From: Pseudomonadota bacterium
Lineage (GTDB): Bacteria; Pseudomonadota; Gammaproteobacteria; Burkholderiales; Burkholderiaceae_C
DNA length: 64,000 bases
Direction of reading: 5' to 3'
Assembly (NCBI GenBank): GCA_020161145.1
Contig: JAIUPQ010000001.1
Coordinates: forward strand, 186,001 to 250,000
Part shown: piece after piece, positions 1 to 7,889 of the stretch
How positions within the stretch are numbered: the first letter of the stretch is position 1
How the letters are laid out: each line of letters opens with the position of its first letter
The notes under the pieces: generated by a model
Told to the model about the DNA's origin: nothing
The model's input: the letters and a program-made list of their open reading frames with translations, nothing else
Database searches by the model: none
Made by a program: the position numbers and the translations under genes

Positions 1-1193
1 TCGATGACCTGGCGCAGTTGCCGGTAGACGGGCTCGGGGGCCGAGATGATCAGCGAGTTGCTGGACGGGTCGGCCTGGATCTGGCCGCCGGTAGAGGGGC
101 CGGCCGACTGCGACACCGGCGTGGTGGCGGCCGCGCTGGTGCCGCCCGAGGCGCTGGCGGTGGCGCCGGCGACGCCGCCCATGGGCTGCTGCGGCGCGGG
201 CCGCTGCGGCGTGGTGCTGATGGGCGACGGGCCACCGGCACCGGCGGCGCCACCGCCCGCCAGACCGCTGGCCAGCGTGGCCCGCAGCACTTCGGCCAGC
301 TTGACCGCATCGGCGTTGCGCAGATAGACCACCCAGATGCGCCCGGCCGGGCCACTGCCTTCCACCGGGCGGTCGAGCTTGCTCACCAGCGAGCGCACGG
401 CGGCCATGCGCGTGGGGTTGGCCGCCCGCACGATCAGCGAGTTGCTGCGCGGATCGATCATGATGGTGGTGGCATTGCCCGTGCCCGGTGCCGCGCCGGG
501 CACGGTGATGCCCGTGCCGCCGTCCGACAGCCGCTGCACCAACGGCGCCACATCCGACGCCAGCGCGTGCTCCAGCGTGATGACCTCCACGTCCGACGCC
601 ACCGGCTGATCCAGCGCGCTGATCACCTGGGCGATGCGCTGCAGGTTGTCGGCGTAGTCGGTGATGATCAGCGAGCTGGTGGCCGGGTTGGCGTTGATGA
701 CGTTGTTGGCCGAAATCATCGGCCGCAGGATGGGGATCAGGTTGTTGGGGTTCTCGTGGTTGAGGCGGAAGATCTGCGTCACCACCAGATCACCGCGCTG
801 CGACGGGGTGCCGATGACCACGGTGCCCGCCTGGAACTTGGCCTCGGCCTCGGGCACCACCTTGAGCAGGCCGCCCACGTCCACCACCGTGAAGCCCAGG
901 CCGCGCAGCGACGCCAGGTAGCTGCGCCAGGCCTCTTGCGGTGGCTGGGCGCGCTCGTTGGTCAGCGTGATCTGGCCACGCACGCGGGGATCGACCAGGA
1001 TTTGCCGATCCAGCATGGCGCCGATGGCGCGGGTGACCATCTCGATGTCGGCATTGACGAAGTTCAGCGTCACCGGCGCATGGCGTTTGCTGGCCGGCAT
1101 GGGCAGGTCTTGCGCGGCCAGCGGCGCGCCGGTCAACGCCAGGGCAAGCGCGAGCGACGAGAGGGCGAAGCGTTGGAGCGGGTGAGTCGTCAT
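1..1193 (-). CDS. gspD: Type II secretion outer-membrane secretin GspD (C-terminus beyond the window)
   Basis: Forms the outer-membrane ring through which folded exoproteins leave the periplasm. The start is ATG at 1193, overlapping the gspN stop as ATGA. About 397 codons are visible: a signal peptide (residues 1-27), an N0 domain (motif VTLNFVNADIEMVTRAIGAM), then N1 and N2 repeats with LIITDYADN and SNSLIVRAANP signatures. A Gly/Ala/Pro-rich loop follows inside N3, near 130-270 on the DNA. The secretin barrel lies past the left edge. It is the last visible gene of the minus-strand gsp operon. gspE and gspF are not in the window and probably follow outside it. Family assignment is secure from the repeated N-domain pattern and context. 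Confidence 0.93.
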   Translation of the reverse strand, partial: MTTHPLQRFALSSLALALALTGAPLAAQDLPMPASKRHAPVTLNFVNADIEMVTRAIGAMLDRQILVDPRVRGQITLTNERAQPPQEAWRSYLASLRGLGFTVVDVGGLLKVVPEAEAKFQAGTVVIGTPSQRGDLVVTQIFRLNHENPNNLIPILRPMISANNVINANPATSSLIITDYADNLQRIAQVISALDQPVASDVEVITLEHALASDVAPLVQRLSDGGTGITVPGAAPGTGNATTIMIDPRSNSLIVRAANPTRMAAVRSLVSKLDRPVEGSGPAGRIWVVYLRNADAVKLAEVLRATLASGLAGGGAAGAGGPSPISTTPQRPAPQQPMGGVAGATASASGGTSAAATTPVSQSAGPSTGGQIQADPSSNSLIISAPEPVYRQLRQVI

Positions 1194-2059
1194 GGCGAAC
1201 CGATCGAGATGAGGGACACCGCACCCTGGCGGCGTCCGATGATGTTCAGCAAATTGGCCAGTGCGGCCTCCTGGCCCGGTGCCGCGCTGGCCTGGGCGGT
1301 GAAACGCAGGCCGCGCGGGGTGATCTGCCCCTGGCCATTGAGCAGCAGCGCGCCGCCGAGCGTGCGCAGCGCCAGCGTGGGCGCTGCGCCGGGTGTGCCT
1401 TGCAGCGTGGCTTCGTAGCTGCCCAGCGGCGAGACCACCGCCACCAGCGAGGCGGCGTCCAGCACCCGGAACACGGCACGGCCGCTGAGCTGCCAGGGGC
1501 CCTGGCTGCGTGTCAGCGCCAGGTCATGCGCTTGCAGCAGCAGTTGGCCCTGCGGGCGCAAGGTGTTCAGCGGCGCGCCCAGGCCTTCAAGCACGGCCGC
1601 GGGCCAGACGGCCAGCGTGCCGTCGGGCGCGGTGGTCTGCACCTGCAGCCGCGTTTCGCGCCAGCCGGGCAGCCAGCGCAGCGTGACCTCGCCCGGCATG
1701 GCACCGGGCTGGCTCAGGGTCAAGGCCGCCCCCAGCCAGGTGGGCGACAGGCGCCAGGCCAGACGCTCGGGCAGCCAGACGGCATCACGGCTGCCGGCCC
1801 CGCCGGTCAGCACCAGCAGCGCATCGCCGCGCCAGATGGTGCCGCGCGCATCGGCCAGCAGCACGCGGCCGCCGGTGGCACTGGCCACGCCGCTGGCCAG
1901 CCAGCCAGCCGGTGCCCACAGCAGCACGGCCAGCGCCAGCCCCATCAGCACACCGCCCAGCGCCCAGCGGCGCAGGCGCTGGGCCGGGCGCGGTGGCACG
2001 CTGGCGCCGCCGCCGCGCGGGCGTCGGTGCTGGCCTGCAAAGCCCATGGCCACGGTCAT
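1190..2059 (-). CDS. gspN: Type II secretion protein GspN
   Basis: A 289-residue bitopic inner-membrane protein of the type II secretion system. A basic N-terminus precedes one membrane segment at about residues 31-52. The rest is a periplasmic beta-rich domain resembling GspN, with several WLPG and LRPQGQL-type turns and a closing region rich in Ala and Gly. It overlaps gspM by 4 bases at its start and gspD by 4 at its stop, so translation is probably coupled. GspN is a variable accessory subunit that many systems lack. The call rests on the operon position between M and D plus the topology, more than on a single motif. Confidence 0.82.
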   Translation of the reverse strand: MTVAMGFAGQHRRPRGGGASVPPRPAQRLRRWALGGVLMGLALAVLLWAPAGWLASGVASATGGRVLLADARGTIWRGDALLVLTGGAGSRDAVWLPERLAWRLSPTWLGAALTLSQPGAMPGEVTLRWLPGWRETRLQVQTTAPDGTLAVWPAAVLEGLGAPLNTLRPQGQLLLQAHDLALTRSQGPWQLSGRAVFRVLDAASLVAVVSPLGSYEATLQGTPGAAPTLALRTLGGALLLNGQGQITPRGLRFTAQASAAPGQEAALANLLNIIGRRQGAVSLISIGSP

Positions 2060-2547
2060 GGTCCGCCCAGCCCCAGCACCAGTTGGCCTTGCCAGCCGGT
2101 AGGCGTCTGTTGCAACTGGGCTTCCAGCGGCCGGGCGCGGGCGCCGGCCCGGGCCTCAGCCAGCCAGGCCTGCAAGGCGTCGGGCGCCACGCCCTGCAGC
2201 GCCAGTGTGGCGCGGCCACCGGTGACGGTCAGCGTGGCGTGCTCGCCCAGGCGGCCCGTGGCGGCCTTGAGGGCAGCGGCGGCCTCCGGGCCGCCCACCG
2301 GGCTGGCGCCCTTGAGCGCCTTGGCCTCTTCGGCCAACTGGCGCATGGTGGCCAGCTCCACCGCCTGGGCCTGGATGCGGTTGGGCGCGCTGCGCAGCAC
2401 CGAGATGGCGGGGCCCAGCAACGCCAGCCACAGCAGCAGGGCGGCCAGCGCCGCACCGGCTGCCAGCAGCAGATGGCGCTCGCGCGGGGCCAGGCCGGCC
2501 CAGCGGGCGCGCAGCGCGGCAAGTTGGGCTTGGGTGGTGGCGTTCAT
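2056..2547 (-). CDS. gspM: Type II secretion inner-membrane platform protein GspM
   Basis: A 163-residue small platform subunit that binds GspL and helps anchor the assembly ATPase. One membrane segment (LLLAAGAALAALLLWLALLG, about residues 25-44) follows a short cytoplasmic arm with the ARWAGLAPRERHLL motif usual for GspM. The periplasmic part is a ferredoxin-like ring domain with an amphipathic helix. Both ends overlap the neighbours by 4 bases (gspL upstream, gspN downstream). The length matches the family (about 160). Confidence 0.88.
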   Translation of the reverse strand: MNATTQAQLAALRARWAGLAPRERHLLLAAGAALAALLLWLALLGPAISVLRSAPNRIQAQAVELATMRQLAEEAKALKGASPVGGPEAAAALKAATGRLGEHATLTVTGGRATLALQGVAPDALQAWLAEARAGARARPLEAQLQQTPTGWQGQLVLGLGGP

Positions 2548-4067
2548 TGGGCAACGGTGCCCGTCGGGGCGTGAGCGGGTGGCTGGGTCTGCTGGGGCAG
2601 GGTGGGCCGCAGCGGTTGCAAGGGCTGCATCGGCGGTGGCGCTGGTGGTTGCCAGGCCGGGCGGGGTGCGGGGTTGGCGCCGCCGGGCGTCTCCTCGGCT
2701 TCGGCGTCGTCGGACAGGGCGGCCTGGGGCTGCACCGTGGGGGCCACCACGGGCGCGGTCTGCGGTGGCGGGGGTGGTGGCGCGCTGCCGGGTCGCGGGC
2801 GCCAGGGGCTGATGGCCACGCCGGCCGCACCGCTTTGGGCATCAAAACCCTGGGCTTGCAGCCGCGCCTGCGCGGCGCCCACCTCGGCGGGTGGCCAGGG
2901 CGGTGTCAGCGTCAACTGGCCGGGCGCGAAGGTCAGGCCGCTGGCCGCCGGACGGCCAGGAGGCCAGGCGCGCTGGGCGGCGCTCAGCAAGGTCTCCAGG
3001 TCGCCCGGGCCCGGGCGGCCGGCTGCGGCGCGCAGCATGTCCACCTCGCGCTGCATTTGCAGCACCGGGTCCTGAATGGCCCGCACCTGTGGGAAGGTGG
3101 CTTGCAGCAGCTGGATCTGGGCCGTGCGCTGGGCCTTGGCCTCGCGGTTGAGTTGCCAGGCGTAGAGATTGAGGCCCACCACCTGGACCACGGCCAGCGT
3201 CGCCAGTCCCCAGCGCACCGGGCGCCAGCCAGGCTCGTGGGCGAAGCGTTGCCACAGCTGGCCCAGCCGCCCGCCCCGGCGCGGTCGGCCGGCCAGGTCG
3301 AACTGGCGCAGGTTCCAGGGCTGGGCGGCAGCGGCCAGCATCTGCTGGCCGGGCGAGAGGGCGGCCACGGTGGCGCCGGCACTGAGGTCGGGCAGCTGGG
3401 CCAGCCAGTGCGTGGCGGCGTCGGCGCTGTCGGCATCGGCCGTCCAGCGCACCGGCATGTCGGGCGGCACCCGGGCCACCAGGGCGCGGGCGGCATCGCT
3501 GTCCAGCGGCATGGCGATGGGGCCCTGGGCATCGCGCCAGGCCAGCCAGGGTGCAGCGGCGGCGGCGTCGCTTTGCGGCGCGGGGCGAAAGACGTGGCCG
3601 GCCGGGCGCTCGTCGGGCGTCCACAAGGGCACGATGCGGTCGGCCGGGCAGCCGGCGGCGGCCATGGCAGCCAGTTGGGCGGTGAGCCAGGGTTTGGGCA
3701 GCGCGGCCACCCAGGCCGACTCGCCCGCCTTGGCCTCGGGCTGCACGGCCAGGTGCAGGGCGGCGGACTCGTCCAGCAAATCGTCTTCCAGCAGGCCGAA
3801 CAGCGCCGCACGCAGTTTGGGGCCGCTGGCTTTGGGCAGGGTGGCGCGGTGCCAGACCACGTCGGCCGGGCTGACCAGCGCCACCACCTGGGTCTGGGCG
3901 CTTATGGGCGGCCATTGGGCGGGCTCGGCCCGGCCATGGCGGGTGAGCTGGCGACCGTCCTCGCTGTACAGGTAGGCCCATTCACCGGCGGTGGGCTGCA
4001 CGGCCGCGTCCGGTGGCTGGGCGGCCAGGCGCGGGGGCGAGGGCAGGGTGACGATGAGGATGGACAT
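2544..4067 (-). CDS. gspL: Type II secretion protein GspL
   Basis: Inner-membrane subunit that couples the GspE ATPase to the pseudopilus platform. The 507 residues comprise a cytoplasmic actin-like domain (about 1-280, with LRAALFGLLEDDLLDE), one membrane helix near 285-305 (ATLAVVQVVGLNLYAWQLN) and a periplasmic ring domain. The last 90 or so residues form a proline/glutamine-rich tail that starts with a run of prolines. That tail is longer than in typical GspL (about 400 residues) and looks disordered. The gene stands 54 bases after gspK and overlaps gspM by 4. Confidence 0.9.
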   Translation of the reverse strand: MSILIVTLPSPPRLAAQPPDAAVQPTAGEWAYLYSEDGRQLTRHGRAEPAQWPPISAQTQVVALVSPADVVWHRATLPKASGPKLRAALFGLLEDDLLDESAALHLAVQPEAKAGESAWVAALPKPWLTAQLAAMAAAGCPADRIVPLWTPDERPAGHVFRPAPQSDAAAAAPWLAWRDAQGPIAMPLDSDAARALVARVPPDMPVRWTADADSADAATHWLAQLPDLSAGATVAALSPGQQMLAAAAQPWNLRQFDLAGRPRRGGRLGQLWQRFAHEPGWRPVRWGLATLAVVQVVGLNLYAWQLNREAKAQRTAQIQLLQATFPQVRAIQDPVLQMQREVDMLRAAAGRPGPGDLETLLSAAQRAWPPGRPAASGLTFAPGQLTLTPPWPPAEVGAAQARLQAQGFDAQSGAAGVAISPWRPRPGSAPPPPPPQTAPVVAPTVQPQAALSDDAEAEETPGGANPAPRPAWQPPAPPPMQPLQPLRPTLPQQTQPPAHAPTGTVAQ

Positions 4068-4121
4068 GGTTGGGGCGGTATTGTGGCCTGCCTCACCCGG
4101 GGCAAGCCAAAGGTCTGACCC

Positions 4122-5144
4122 TCATTCGAGGGGTAATCGCTCGCGACGCAGCACCACCACGTCTTGCGCGCGGCGCTGCACCAGGGTTTGTTCACGCAGC
4201 ACGTAGCGGTCGTAGCGCAACTCGCCCACGATCTCAAAGAACGAGCTGCTGACGGCCAGCGCGGTGGCGTTGGGGGTCAGGTTGCCGCCCAGTTGCTGCT
4301 TGACGGCGTCCAGCGAGGGGTAGCCGCCGGCCGGGCGACCCCGCAGCACGCGCTCGGCGCTGCCTCGGTCCAGCCCGTCGAAGACGGCGGCCAGCACCTC
4401 GGCGCTGGTGGTGTTGACGTTGACCGGCGTGCGCGTGGGCAGCACGACCACGTAAGGGGTCAGGCGCTGCACGGTGGCGGCGTCCAGCCCCAGCCAGGCC
4501 AGTTGGGCCGGGCGCTGCGGCGCGACGGCGCCGGTGGCGGCGCTGCTGATGCCGCCCTGGGCGTTGCGGGGCCGCGCGGCCAGGCCTTGCATGGCGGTGT
4601 TGATGCGGTCGGCCACCTCTTCGGCCAGGCCCAGTTGGCTGCACAGGCGGCGCAGCGCACGCAGCGGGGCTTCGCGCCGCTCCTTGGCCGCCTTGATCTG
4701 CTCGGGCGTCTGGGTTTCGTCCTCCTCCTCCTCGGTGGCGTCTTCAGGCACCAGGTTGCGCAGGTTGAAGCGGCTCTGGGCGTCCACGATCTGGCCCGAG
4801 AGCGTGGCCTCGATGCCGCCCAGATCGGTTTGGTTGCGGTCGGTGGCCAGGAAGTCCGACAGCTTGGCGTCGCGCAGCGGGATGGCCCAGTTCTCGTCGC
4901 TGCTGTCCACGGGCGGCTTGCCGCTGGCGCTGCGGGCGTCTTCGCGCAAGATGATGCGGGCCCAGTCGCTGGTGCCCTCGATCAACCAGGCGGCCTGGGC
5001 GCGGGCGCGCTCGGCGCCTTCGACTTCAATGGCTCGCCACTGCTGCCACAGCATGGCGGCGGCAAACGTGGCCACCAGCGTGAGGATGAGCATGGCCAGC
5101 AGCAACGCGGCGCCGCGCTGGCCGTGGGCGCGGCGGGGGCTCAC
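4122..5144 (-). CDS. gspK: Minor pseudopilin GspK
   Basis: Largest minor pseudopilin, placed at the pseudopilus tip with GspI and GspJ. The 340 residues begin with a short basic leader and a hydrophobic helix (about residues 11-32) of the form GAALLLAMLILTLVATFAAA. It lacks the Glu+5 normally found in pseudopilins, as is known for GspK. The body contains the expected SRFNLRNLV segment and the helical insertion RRLCSQLGLAEEVADRI. A helix-hairpin-like TPVNVNTTSAEVLAAVFDGL follows. The stop of gspJ overlaps its start by 4 bases. Confidence 0.92.
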   Translation of the reverse strand: MSPRRAHGQRGAALLLAMLILTLVATFAAAMLWQQWRAIEVEGAERARAQAAWLIEGTSDWARIILREDARSASGKPPVDSSDENWAIPLRDAKLSDFLATDRNQTDLGGIEATLSGQIVDAQSRFNLRNLVPEDATEEEEDETQTPEQIKAAKERREAPLRALRRLCSQLGLAEEVADRINTAMQGLAARPRNAQGGISSAATGAVAPQRPAQLAWLGLDAATVQRLTPYVVVLPTRTPVNVNTTSAEVLAAVFDGLDRGSAERVLRGRPAGGYPSLDAVKQQLGGNLTPNATALAVSSSFFEIVGELRYDRYVLREQTLVQRRAQDVVVLRRERLPLE

Positions 5145-5896
5145 AGCGCCGGCGTGACGCGCACGTCACGAACCAGTTGGCCGGAGGGCAGCGTCAGCAC
5201 CACCCGCACGCCGATGGGCAGGGTGTCGGTTTCCACGTCCTGGACGGTGATGGGCTTGTCGCCGCCGCCACCACCGCCGCCGCTGCCGCCGCTGCCGCCG
5301 CCAGTGTCGCTACCACCGCCTTCCTCCTTCTCAGAGGGAGGTGGCGTCTTTGGGGTGGTGGGCGCCGGTGGCGGCCGCTGCGGCTGGCGGGCCACGTTGC
5401 CGCTGGACATCGCATTGCTCCAGGTCACGTCGCCGGGCTGGAAGTAATACACCTGCCAGTCGATCACGTCCTCGACGAGGCGCAGCGCGTCGGCCTGGAT
5501 GGCCGGCCATTGCAGGCTGCGCAGCCACCACTCCTGCAAGGCCTCGGCGCGGGTGAGGGGCGGCGTGGCCCAGCGCTGCAGCGCACCGTCCTGGCGCGTC
5601 CAGACGACGATTTGCAGGCCGTCCGCCGTGCGCCGGGTCAGCCGCAGCGCGGCGCCGTCAAAGCGCAGCGTGGGCGTGTCGGGCGTGGCCTGGAGCTGGG
5701 CCAGGTCTTGCTCCCACTGGGCCAGCGCGGTCTGCAGCTTGAGCGTGCGTTCGGTGGCGGCCTGGCCCCCGTCGCGGGCGCGCACCAGCGCATCCACGCC
5801 GCGCCAGGCCATGACGGCCATGATGGCCATGATGGCCAGCGCGACGATGACCTCGACCAGGGTGAAGGCGGCCTGCGTCCGTGTGCTGCGCATCAT
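5141..5896 (-). CDS. gspJ: Minor pseudopilin GspJ
   Basis: Pseudopilin of the tip complex, 251 residues. I chose ATG 5896 (a second ATG at 5893 is equally possible) because it sits directly before the type IV leader QAAFTLVEVIVALAIMAIM and overlaps the gspI stop by one base. The frame stays open upstream, but that extension is antisense-like noise inside gspI. Prepilin peptidase would cut before Phe in AFTLVE; the usual Gly is Ala here. An unusual Gly/Ser-rich, nearly homopolymeric glycine stretch interrupts the C-terminal half (DNA about 5250-5330). Confidence 0.9.
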   Translation of the reverse strand: MMRSTRTQAAFTLVEVIVALAIMAIMAVMAWRGVDALVRARDGGQAATERTLKLQTALAQWEQDLAQLQATPDTPTLRFDGAALRLTRRTADGLQIVVWTRQDGALQRWATPPLTRAEALQEWWLRSLQWPAIQADALRLVEDVIDWQVYYFQPGDVTWSNAMSSGNVARQPQRPPPAPTTPKTPPPSEKEEGGGSDTGGGSGGSGGGGGGGDKPITVQDVETDTLPIGVRVVLTLPSGQLVRDVRVTPAL

Positions 5897-6255
5897 CAAA
5901 AGCGCGGCATGATGGCCGACAGGCGCACCAGCGGGGTGGCGTCGGCCCGCGCCACGGCGGCATCGACGAGGCGGAAGTTGGGGTTGAACGAGGGTCGCAC
6001 GCTGACGGTGAGCCGGTAGACCTGGCCCAGCTGGTGGCATTCGCTGCTGGTCTCGCCCACGTCGGGAAACTGGCGCGCCAGCTTGAGGTTGGTCAGGTGG
6101 TTGTCGGCACACCATTGGGCGGCGGTGACGTCGGCCAGGCGCTCGGCGTTACCGATCAGGCCGCCGGCGGCGCGGCTGCCCGCACCCAGCGCCAGCGCAA
6201 TCAGCGCCAGCGCGACCAGCACCTCGACCAGGGTGAAGCCGCGCGCGGACTTCAT
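5896..6255 (-). CDS. gspI: Minor pseudopilin GspI
   Basis: A 119-residue minor pseudopilin. It has a short basic leader MKSARG followed by FTLVEVLVALALIALALGAG, the prepilin-peptidase site plus the N-terminal assembly helix with Glu+5. The globular part has the GspI landmarks WCADNHLTNL and FPDVGETSSECHQLGQVYR. It nucleates the tip trimer with GspJ and GspK. It overlaps gspH by 4 bases and gspJ by 1. Length is as expected. Confidence 0.94.
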   Translation of the reverse strand: MKSARGFTLVEVLVALALIALALGAGSRAAGGLIGNAERLADVTAAQWCADNHLTNLKLARQFPDVGETSSECHQLGQVYRLTVSVRPSFNPNFRLVDAAVARADATPLVRLSAIMPRF

Positions 6256-6737
6256 GGCGCGTCGGCGGCGGCAGCCGGCAGGATGTGGAAGGGGGCCAGC
6301 CCGTCGGTGCCGATGGTGATCTGCTGGCCATCGAGCCGCAGCACCACGCGTTGGGCGCCGATGATGGGCTCGGGGCCCAGGCGCAGCAGCGGCGCGCCCA
6401 CGACCTCGGCCTGCACCTCGGGCTCCAGCCAGTGGCTGGGGCGGGGCTCGGTGCGCGGTGGCAGGCCCTCGAACAGGAAGCCGGGCTGGGGGCTGTCGGC
6501 GGTGGGTTGGCGGCGCGGCAGCCAGCGTACGTCGATGCCCAGCACGCGCGACTCGGCGCGGGCGCCGTCGAGCAGGGCCGCGAGGCGCACGGCCTCGTGC
6601 TCCAGCCGGCTGCTGGCGCGGTCGCGCAAGGCCACGGTGGCCAGGCCCACGCCGATGGCGATGATGGTCATGACGACCATCACCTCGATCAGCGTGAAGC
6701 CCCGCGCCGGCTTATTGCCACGAGCCGATGTCGGCAT
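6252..6737 (-). CDS. gspH: Minor pseudopilin GspH
   Basis: A 161-residue minor pseudopilin that links the tip complex to the GspG fibre. The cleavage signal is ARG before FTLIEVMVVMTIIAIGVGLA, at residues 12-33. A beta-rich globular domain follows with EHEAVRLAALLDGARAESRV, typical of GspH. The start overlaps the end of gspG by 26 bases. No alternative start fits the leader, so the overlap appears real. Confidence 0.92.
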   Translation of the reverse strand: MPTSARGNKPARGFTLIEVMVVMTIIAIGVGLATVALRDRASSRLEHEAVRLAALLDGARAESRVLGIDVRWLPRRQPTADSPQPGFLFEGLPPRTEPRPSHWLEPEVQAEVVGAPLLRLGPEPIIGAQRVVLRLDGQQITIGTDGLAPFHILPAAAADAP

Positions 6738-7170
6738 CCTTGCCTTCGCCGCCGGGTTGGCCGTCGGCGCCCAGACTGAAGAGATCGACCTCGCCGTGCA
6801 GACCGGGGTTGGCGTACTGGTAGGGCGTGCCCCAGGGGTCGGCGGGCAGGCGTTTGTCCAGATACGGCTTCCAGTTGGGCGGGATGGGGCCGGTGGTGGG
6901 CTTGGCGGTCAATGCATCCAGCCCTTGCTCGGCGGTGGGGAAGCGGTTGTTGTCCAGCTTGTAGAGCTTGAGCGCCTGCATCAGGCTGCCGATGTCGGCC
7001 TTGGCTGCGGTGACCTTGGCCTCGGCCTGGCGCTCCAGCACGGCGGGCACGACCAGGGCGCCCATGATGCCGATGATGACCATCACCACCATGATTTCAA
7101 TCAGCGTGAAGCCGCGCTGGGCGGCGCGAAGTGGGCGGGCGTGCAAGGTCATATCCGTCTGTCTCAGCAT
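6712..7170 (-). CDS. gspG: Major pseudopilin GspG
   Basis: Major subunit of the type II pseudopilus, 152 residues. The leader ends in AAQRG before FTLIEIMVVMVIIGIMGALV. The body carries the GspG signatures AKADIGSLMQALKLYKLDNN, FPTAEQGLDALTAKP and DPWGTPYQYANPG, and the calcium-loop region FSLGADGQPGGEGKDADIGSW. ATG 7170 has AAGG five bases upstream. An internal ATG at 7152 is an alternative start. It is the first gene of the minus-strand gsp operon, only 25 bases from the divergent gspC start. Confidence 0.95.
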   Translation of the reverse strand: MLRQTDMTLHARPLRAAQRGFTLIEIMVVMVIIGIMGALVVPAVLERQAEAKVTAAKADIGSLMQALKLYKLDNNRFPTAEQGLDALTAKPTTGPIPPNWKPYLDKRLPADPWGTPYQYANPGLHGEVDLFSLGADGQPGGEGKDADIGSWQ

Positions 7171-7195
7171 GGGAGCCTTGGATGATAATCGGCCG

Positions 7196-7789
7196 ATGCA
7201 ATCTCGACTTGCGAGTTTCGGTGTGTGGGCGGCCGTCGCGGCCAGCCTGGTCTATTGGGGCTTCACCGTGGCCGGGCCGCGCACGCCGCTGCCGGATGGC
7301 GCGCGGTTGCCGGCGCCCGACTCGATGGGCGGCGGCGGTTGGTCGCAGGTGCTGGGCGCGGCCCCTGTGGCCGACGATGACGACGAGCCGGCCATGGCCG
7401 ACGACAGCCGGTTCCAGTTGCTGGGGGTGGTGGCGCCGCAAGGTGCGGCCCAGTCCAGCCAGGGCGTGGCCTTGATTGCCGTCGATGGCCAGCCGCCGCG
7501 CGCGGTGCGCACGGGGGCGGTGGTCGATGGCGAGACGGTGCTGCTGGCGGTGGAGCGGCGCGCCGCGCAGTTGGGCCCGCGCGGCGGCCCGGCGACGGTG
7601 GCGCTGAATCTGCCTGACCCCACCACCGCCTCGCACGCGGCGCCCGTCGTGGCTCCGGGCGCGCCCAGGGTGGCGCCTTCGCCGCCGATGCGCCCGCTGG
7701 GCCCTGCCGCCGTGCACCAGCAGCAGATGGTGGCGCCGCCGCAGCCCGATCCGGACATGATGCAGGACGGCGAAGACGAAGAAGAATGA
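7196..7789 (+). CDS. gspC: Type II secretion protein GspC
   Basis: Inner-membrane clamp protein that connects the platform to the GspD secretin, 197 residues. One membrane segment lies at about residues 5-22 (SFGVWAAVAASLVYWGF). An HR domain follows with SRFQLLGVVAPQGAAQSSQG and GVALIAVDGQPPRAVRTGAV, then a Pro/Met-rich tail ending in an acidic cluster. There is no PDZ or coiled-coil domain, as is usual for short GspC forms. It is transcribed divergently from gspG, 25 bases away, so its promoter must lie within or very near the gspG start. Confidence 0.88.
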   Translation: MQSRLASFGVWAAVAASLVYWGFTVAGPRTPLPDGARLPAPDSMGGGGWSQVLGAAPVADDDDEPAMADDSRFQLLGVVAPQGAAQSSQGVALIAVDGQPPRAVRTGAVVDGETVLLAVERRAAQLGPRGGPATVALNLPDPTTASHAAPVVAPGAPRVAPSPPMRPLGPAAVHQQQMVAPPQPDPDMMQDGEDEEE

Positions 7790-7838
7790 GTGCGCCCGCC
7801 AGTTGGCGGCGCCACTTCTGACCTCGCCACCCGCCAAG

Positions 7839-7869
7839 AAAAAAAGGCCGCACGGTGTGCGGCCTTTTT
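7839..7869. terminator. Bidirectional intrinsic terminator
   Basis: A perfect 8-bp stem (7846-7853 with 7857-7864, loop GGT) is flanked by seven A on the left and five T on the right. It can therefore stop gspC from the plus side and the M14 carboxypeptidase gene from the minus side, which converge here. Confidence 0.9.
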
Positions 7870-7889
7870 CGTGGGCGGTGTGACCGGCG

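Noticed and set aside
5897-6115. 73-codon upstream extension of gspJ
   Set aside because: It would cover gspI in another frame and place the pseudopilin leader in mid-protein; the ATG at 5896 fits the leader.
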